Assembly (NCBI GenBank): GCA_039821605.1
Contig: JBCBNV010000002.1
Coordinates: forward strand, 310,001-374,000
Origin: CALBPI01 sp039821605
GTDB taxonomy: Bacteria > Pseudomonadota > Gammaproteobacteria > Steroidobacterales > Woeseiaceae
Length of the DNA stretch: 64,000 nt
Direction: 5' to 3'
The notes beneath the pieces were generated by a model that did no database searches, was not told the origin of the DNA, and was given only the letters and a program-made list of their open reading frames with translations. Below, in pieces: positions 62,550-64,000 of this stretch (within the stretch, counting starts at the first letter, position 1; each line of letters begins with the position of its first letter). The position numbers were made by a program, and so were the translations under genes.

Positions 62550-63898
62550 TGCACGGTAGACTGGCAGAAAGCGCGCGTGTGCTCGGCGTGTCGGTGCCTG
62601 CGACCGACGTGCCGTTTCGCGGTGTATCGACGGACACGCGTACGCTGGCGCATGACAACCTGTTCGTCGCACTTAACGGGCCCAACTTCACGGGCGCGGA
62701 CTTCGTCACCGCGGCGCGTGAGGCGGGCGCGGCTGCGGCGATTACGGATCGGCAGGTGGATGACGCGCTGCCGCAGCTCGTGGTCGACAACACCCGCGAC
62801 GCCATCGGCGCGCTGGCGCGCGACTGGCGCCGTCGTTTCTCGCCGCAGGTGATCGGCATCACGGGCAGCAACGGCAAGACGACGACGCGCTCGCTGATCG
62901 CAGCCTGCTGCGGCGCCGACACGCTGGCGACTGTGGGCAACCTCAACAACGACATCGGTGTGCCGCTGACGCTGTTTCGGCTCGACGCGTCACATCGGCG
63001 CGCTGTCATTGAAATGGGCGCCAACCATCAGGGCGAAATCGCCGCACTGGCAGCGATTGCCGAACCGTCGATTGGCATCGTCACCAATGCCGGGCCCGCG
63101 CACCTCGAAGGCTTCGGCGGCATCGATGGCGTGGCGCAGGGCAAGGGCGAGTTGTTCAAGGCCCTGGGTCGCGGCGACGTCGCCGTGATCAACGCTGACG
63201 ACGTCTACGCGCCGCTCTGGCGCGAGTTCGCGGAGCCGGCCACGGTGCGCACGTTCGGCAGCACGCCCGACGCCGATGTCTGGTTCGATGACGTCCGCAT
63301 TCGCGAGGGTGGCGGGCTTGATTTCCGGCTCAACGTGGCCGGCGAGTCGGCCGAAGTAACGCTTGGGCTCGACGGTCGTCACAACGCCATGAATGCCGCA
63401 GGCGCGGCGGCGGCGGCAATGGCCGCAGGCGTGCCACTGGCACAGATCGTGGCGCGACTCGCCACGGTCAAGGCCGAGCCCGGGCGCCAGCGCGTGGTTG
63501 CCGGTCGCGCGGGCGCGCAGCTCATTGATGACAGCTACAACGCGAACCCGGCATCGATGCGCGCGGGTGCCGCGAGCCTCGTCGCCGCGGGTGGGCGCGC
63601 CTGGATGGTGGTTGGTGACATGGGTGAGCTCGGTGAAGACGCCGAGTCGCTGCACGCAGCACTGGGTCGCGACCTGGCCACCGCGGGGGTCGAGCGGCTG
63701 TTCGCCTTGGGTCCGTTGTCGGCCGCAACGGCGCGGGCCTTCGGCGACACCGCAGAACACTTCGAAGACCACGACGCACTTGCCGAGCGCGTCGCGGCGG
63801 GGCTGGCACCGGATGTGCGCGTGCTCGTTAAAGGGTCGCGTTCGATGCGCATGGAGCAAATCGTCGAGCGCCTCCGCCCTGTCGAGGAGACCGCCTGA
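62549..63898 (+). CDS. murF: UDP-N-acetylmuramoyl-tripeptide:D-alanyl-D-alanine ligase
   Basis: A 449-residue ligase completing the UDP-MurNAc-pentapeptide. VSTDTRTLAHDNLFVALNG is the N-terminal domain, ITGSNGKTTTRSLIA the P-loop, and DDSYNANPASMRA the conserved C-domain loop. The ATG at 62549 overlaps the murE TGA by one base. mraY starts 2 bases after its stop. Confidence 0.97.
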   Translation: MHGRLAESARVLGVSVPATDVPFRGVSTDTRTLAHDNLFVALNGPNFTGADFVTAAREAGAAAAITDRQVDDALPQLVVDNTRDAIGALARDWRRRFSPQVIGITGSNGKTTTRSLIAACCGADTLATVGNLNNDIGVPLTLFRLDASHRRAVIEMGANHQGEIAALAAIAEPSIGIVTNAGPAHLEGFGGIDGVAQGKGELFKALGRGDVAVINADDVYAPLWREFAEPATVRTFGSTPDADVWFDDVRIREGGGLDFRLNVAGESAEVTLGLDGRHNAMNAAGAAAAAMAAGVPLAQIVARLATVKAEPGRQRVVAGRAGAQLIDDSYNANPASMRAGAASLVAAGGRAWMVVGDMGELGEDAESLHAALGRDLATAGVERLFALGPLSAATARAFGDTAEHFEDHDALAERVAAGLAPDVRVLVKGSRSMRMEQIVERLRPVEETA

Positions 63899-63900
63899 CC

Positions 63901-64000
63901 ATGTTGCTCTGGCTCGCCGAATACCTGACCCGCTTTGAAAGCGGCTTCAACGTCTTCAGCTACCTGACGATGCGCGCCATCCTGGGTGCGCTGACGGCGC
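63901..64000 (+). CDS. mraY: Phospho-N-acetylmuramoyl-pentapeptide transferase (3' truncated by window end)
   Basis: Only the first 33 residues are present. They read MLLWLAEYLTRFESGFNVF followed by a YLTMRAILGALTA stretch, the standard MraY N-terminus and first transmembrane helix. Position after murF in the dcw cluster confirms the call. MraY makes lipid I in the inner membrane. Confidence 0.95.
   Translation, partial: MLLWLAEYLTRFESGFNVFSYLTMRAILGALTA

Overview
The window reads as a contiguous chromosomal segment of a high-G+C gammaproteobacterium. It is almost all core genome, with no phage, transposase, CRISPR array or tRNA visible. Evidence for the group: a petABC-sspAB block; the lptC-lptA-lptB-rpoN-hpf-ptsN-rapZ lipopolysaccharide/nitrogen-PTS block; rsmI, lpoA, yraN and gmhA grouped beside rnpB; and rnpB directly upstream of the mraZ-headed division and cell wall (dcw) cluster. 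An outer-membrane secretin, TolC, Kdo transferase and heptose enzymes show a diderm LPS cell. The PPi-type phosphofructokinase plus membrane pyrophosphatase suggests a bacterium of the Chromatiales/Xanthomonadales/Woeseiales kind, but the order cannot be fixed from this window.

Layout. 1-3.8 kb: a secretin (5' truncated) and two proteins I cannot name. 3.9-5.6 kb: a Tat-exported vanadium haloperoxidase-like enzyme on the minus strand. 5.9-11 kb: hldE and waaA (LPS core), then tolC, a rhodanese and pcm on the minus strand. 11.3-13.7 kb: a PAS-GGDEF-EAL protein with an altered EAL loop. 13.7-19.5 kb: hppA and PPi-dependent pfp (minus), adk, an inverted-repeat element with 27-bp tandem repeats, and rnd. 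19.6-23.6 kb: a small membrane protein, mpl, a Lon-substrate-domain protein, hemL and rubredoxin. 23.6-27 kb: cpdA-like phosphodiesterase, ahcY and metK (methyl cycle). 27.2-33.1 kb: tkt-gap-pgk-pyk. 33.1-36.4 kb: MoxR ATPase, VWA protein and patatin. 36.4-45.7 kb (minus): mgtE, rapZ, ptsN, hpf, rpoN, lptB, lptA, lptC, kdsC, kdsD, Ca/Na antiporter. 46-48.6 kb: ibaG, murA and a DegS-like protease. 48.6-52.8 kb: petABC, sspA, sspB. 52.8-56.8 kb: gmhA, yraN, lpoA, rsmI. 56.8-57.2 kb: RNase P RNA. 57.5 kb to the end: mraZ, rsmH, ftsL, ftsI, murE, murF, mraY (cut).

Functional themes. Cell envelope: waaA, hldE, gmhA, kdsC/D and lptABC build and export LPS, while mpl, murA, murE, murF, mraY, ftsI and lpoA make or recycle peptidoglycan. 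Central carbon metabolism: transketolase, GAPDH, PGK, pyruvate kinase and a PPi-linked phosphofructokinase coupled to a PPi-driven ion pump. Respiration: the cytochrome bc1 complex. Gene losses relative to familiar neighbourhoods (mla genes, NPr gene, rplM-rpsI, fba) and several structured non-coding regions are the most useful observations. I did not find a convincing wholly new system; the best candidates are the MoxR-VWA-patatin module, the uncharacterised 461-residue protein near the left edge, and the structured intergenic regions.
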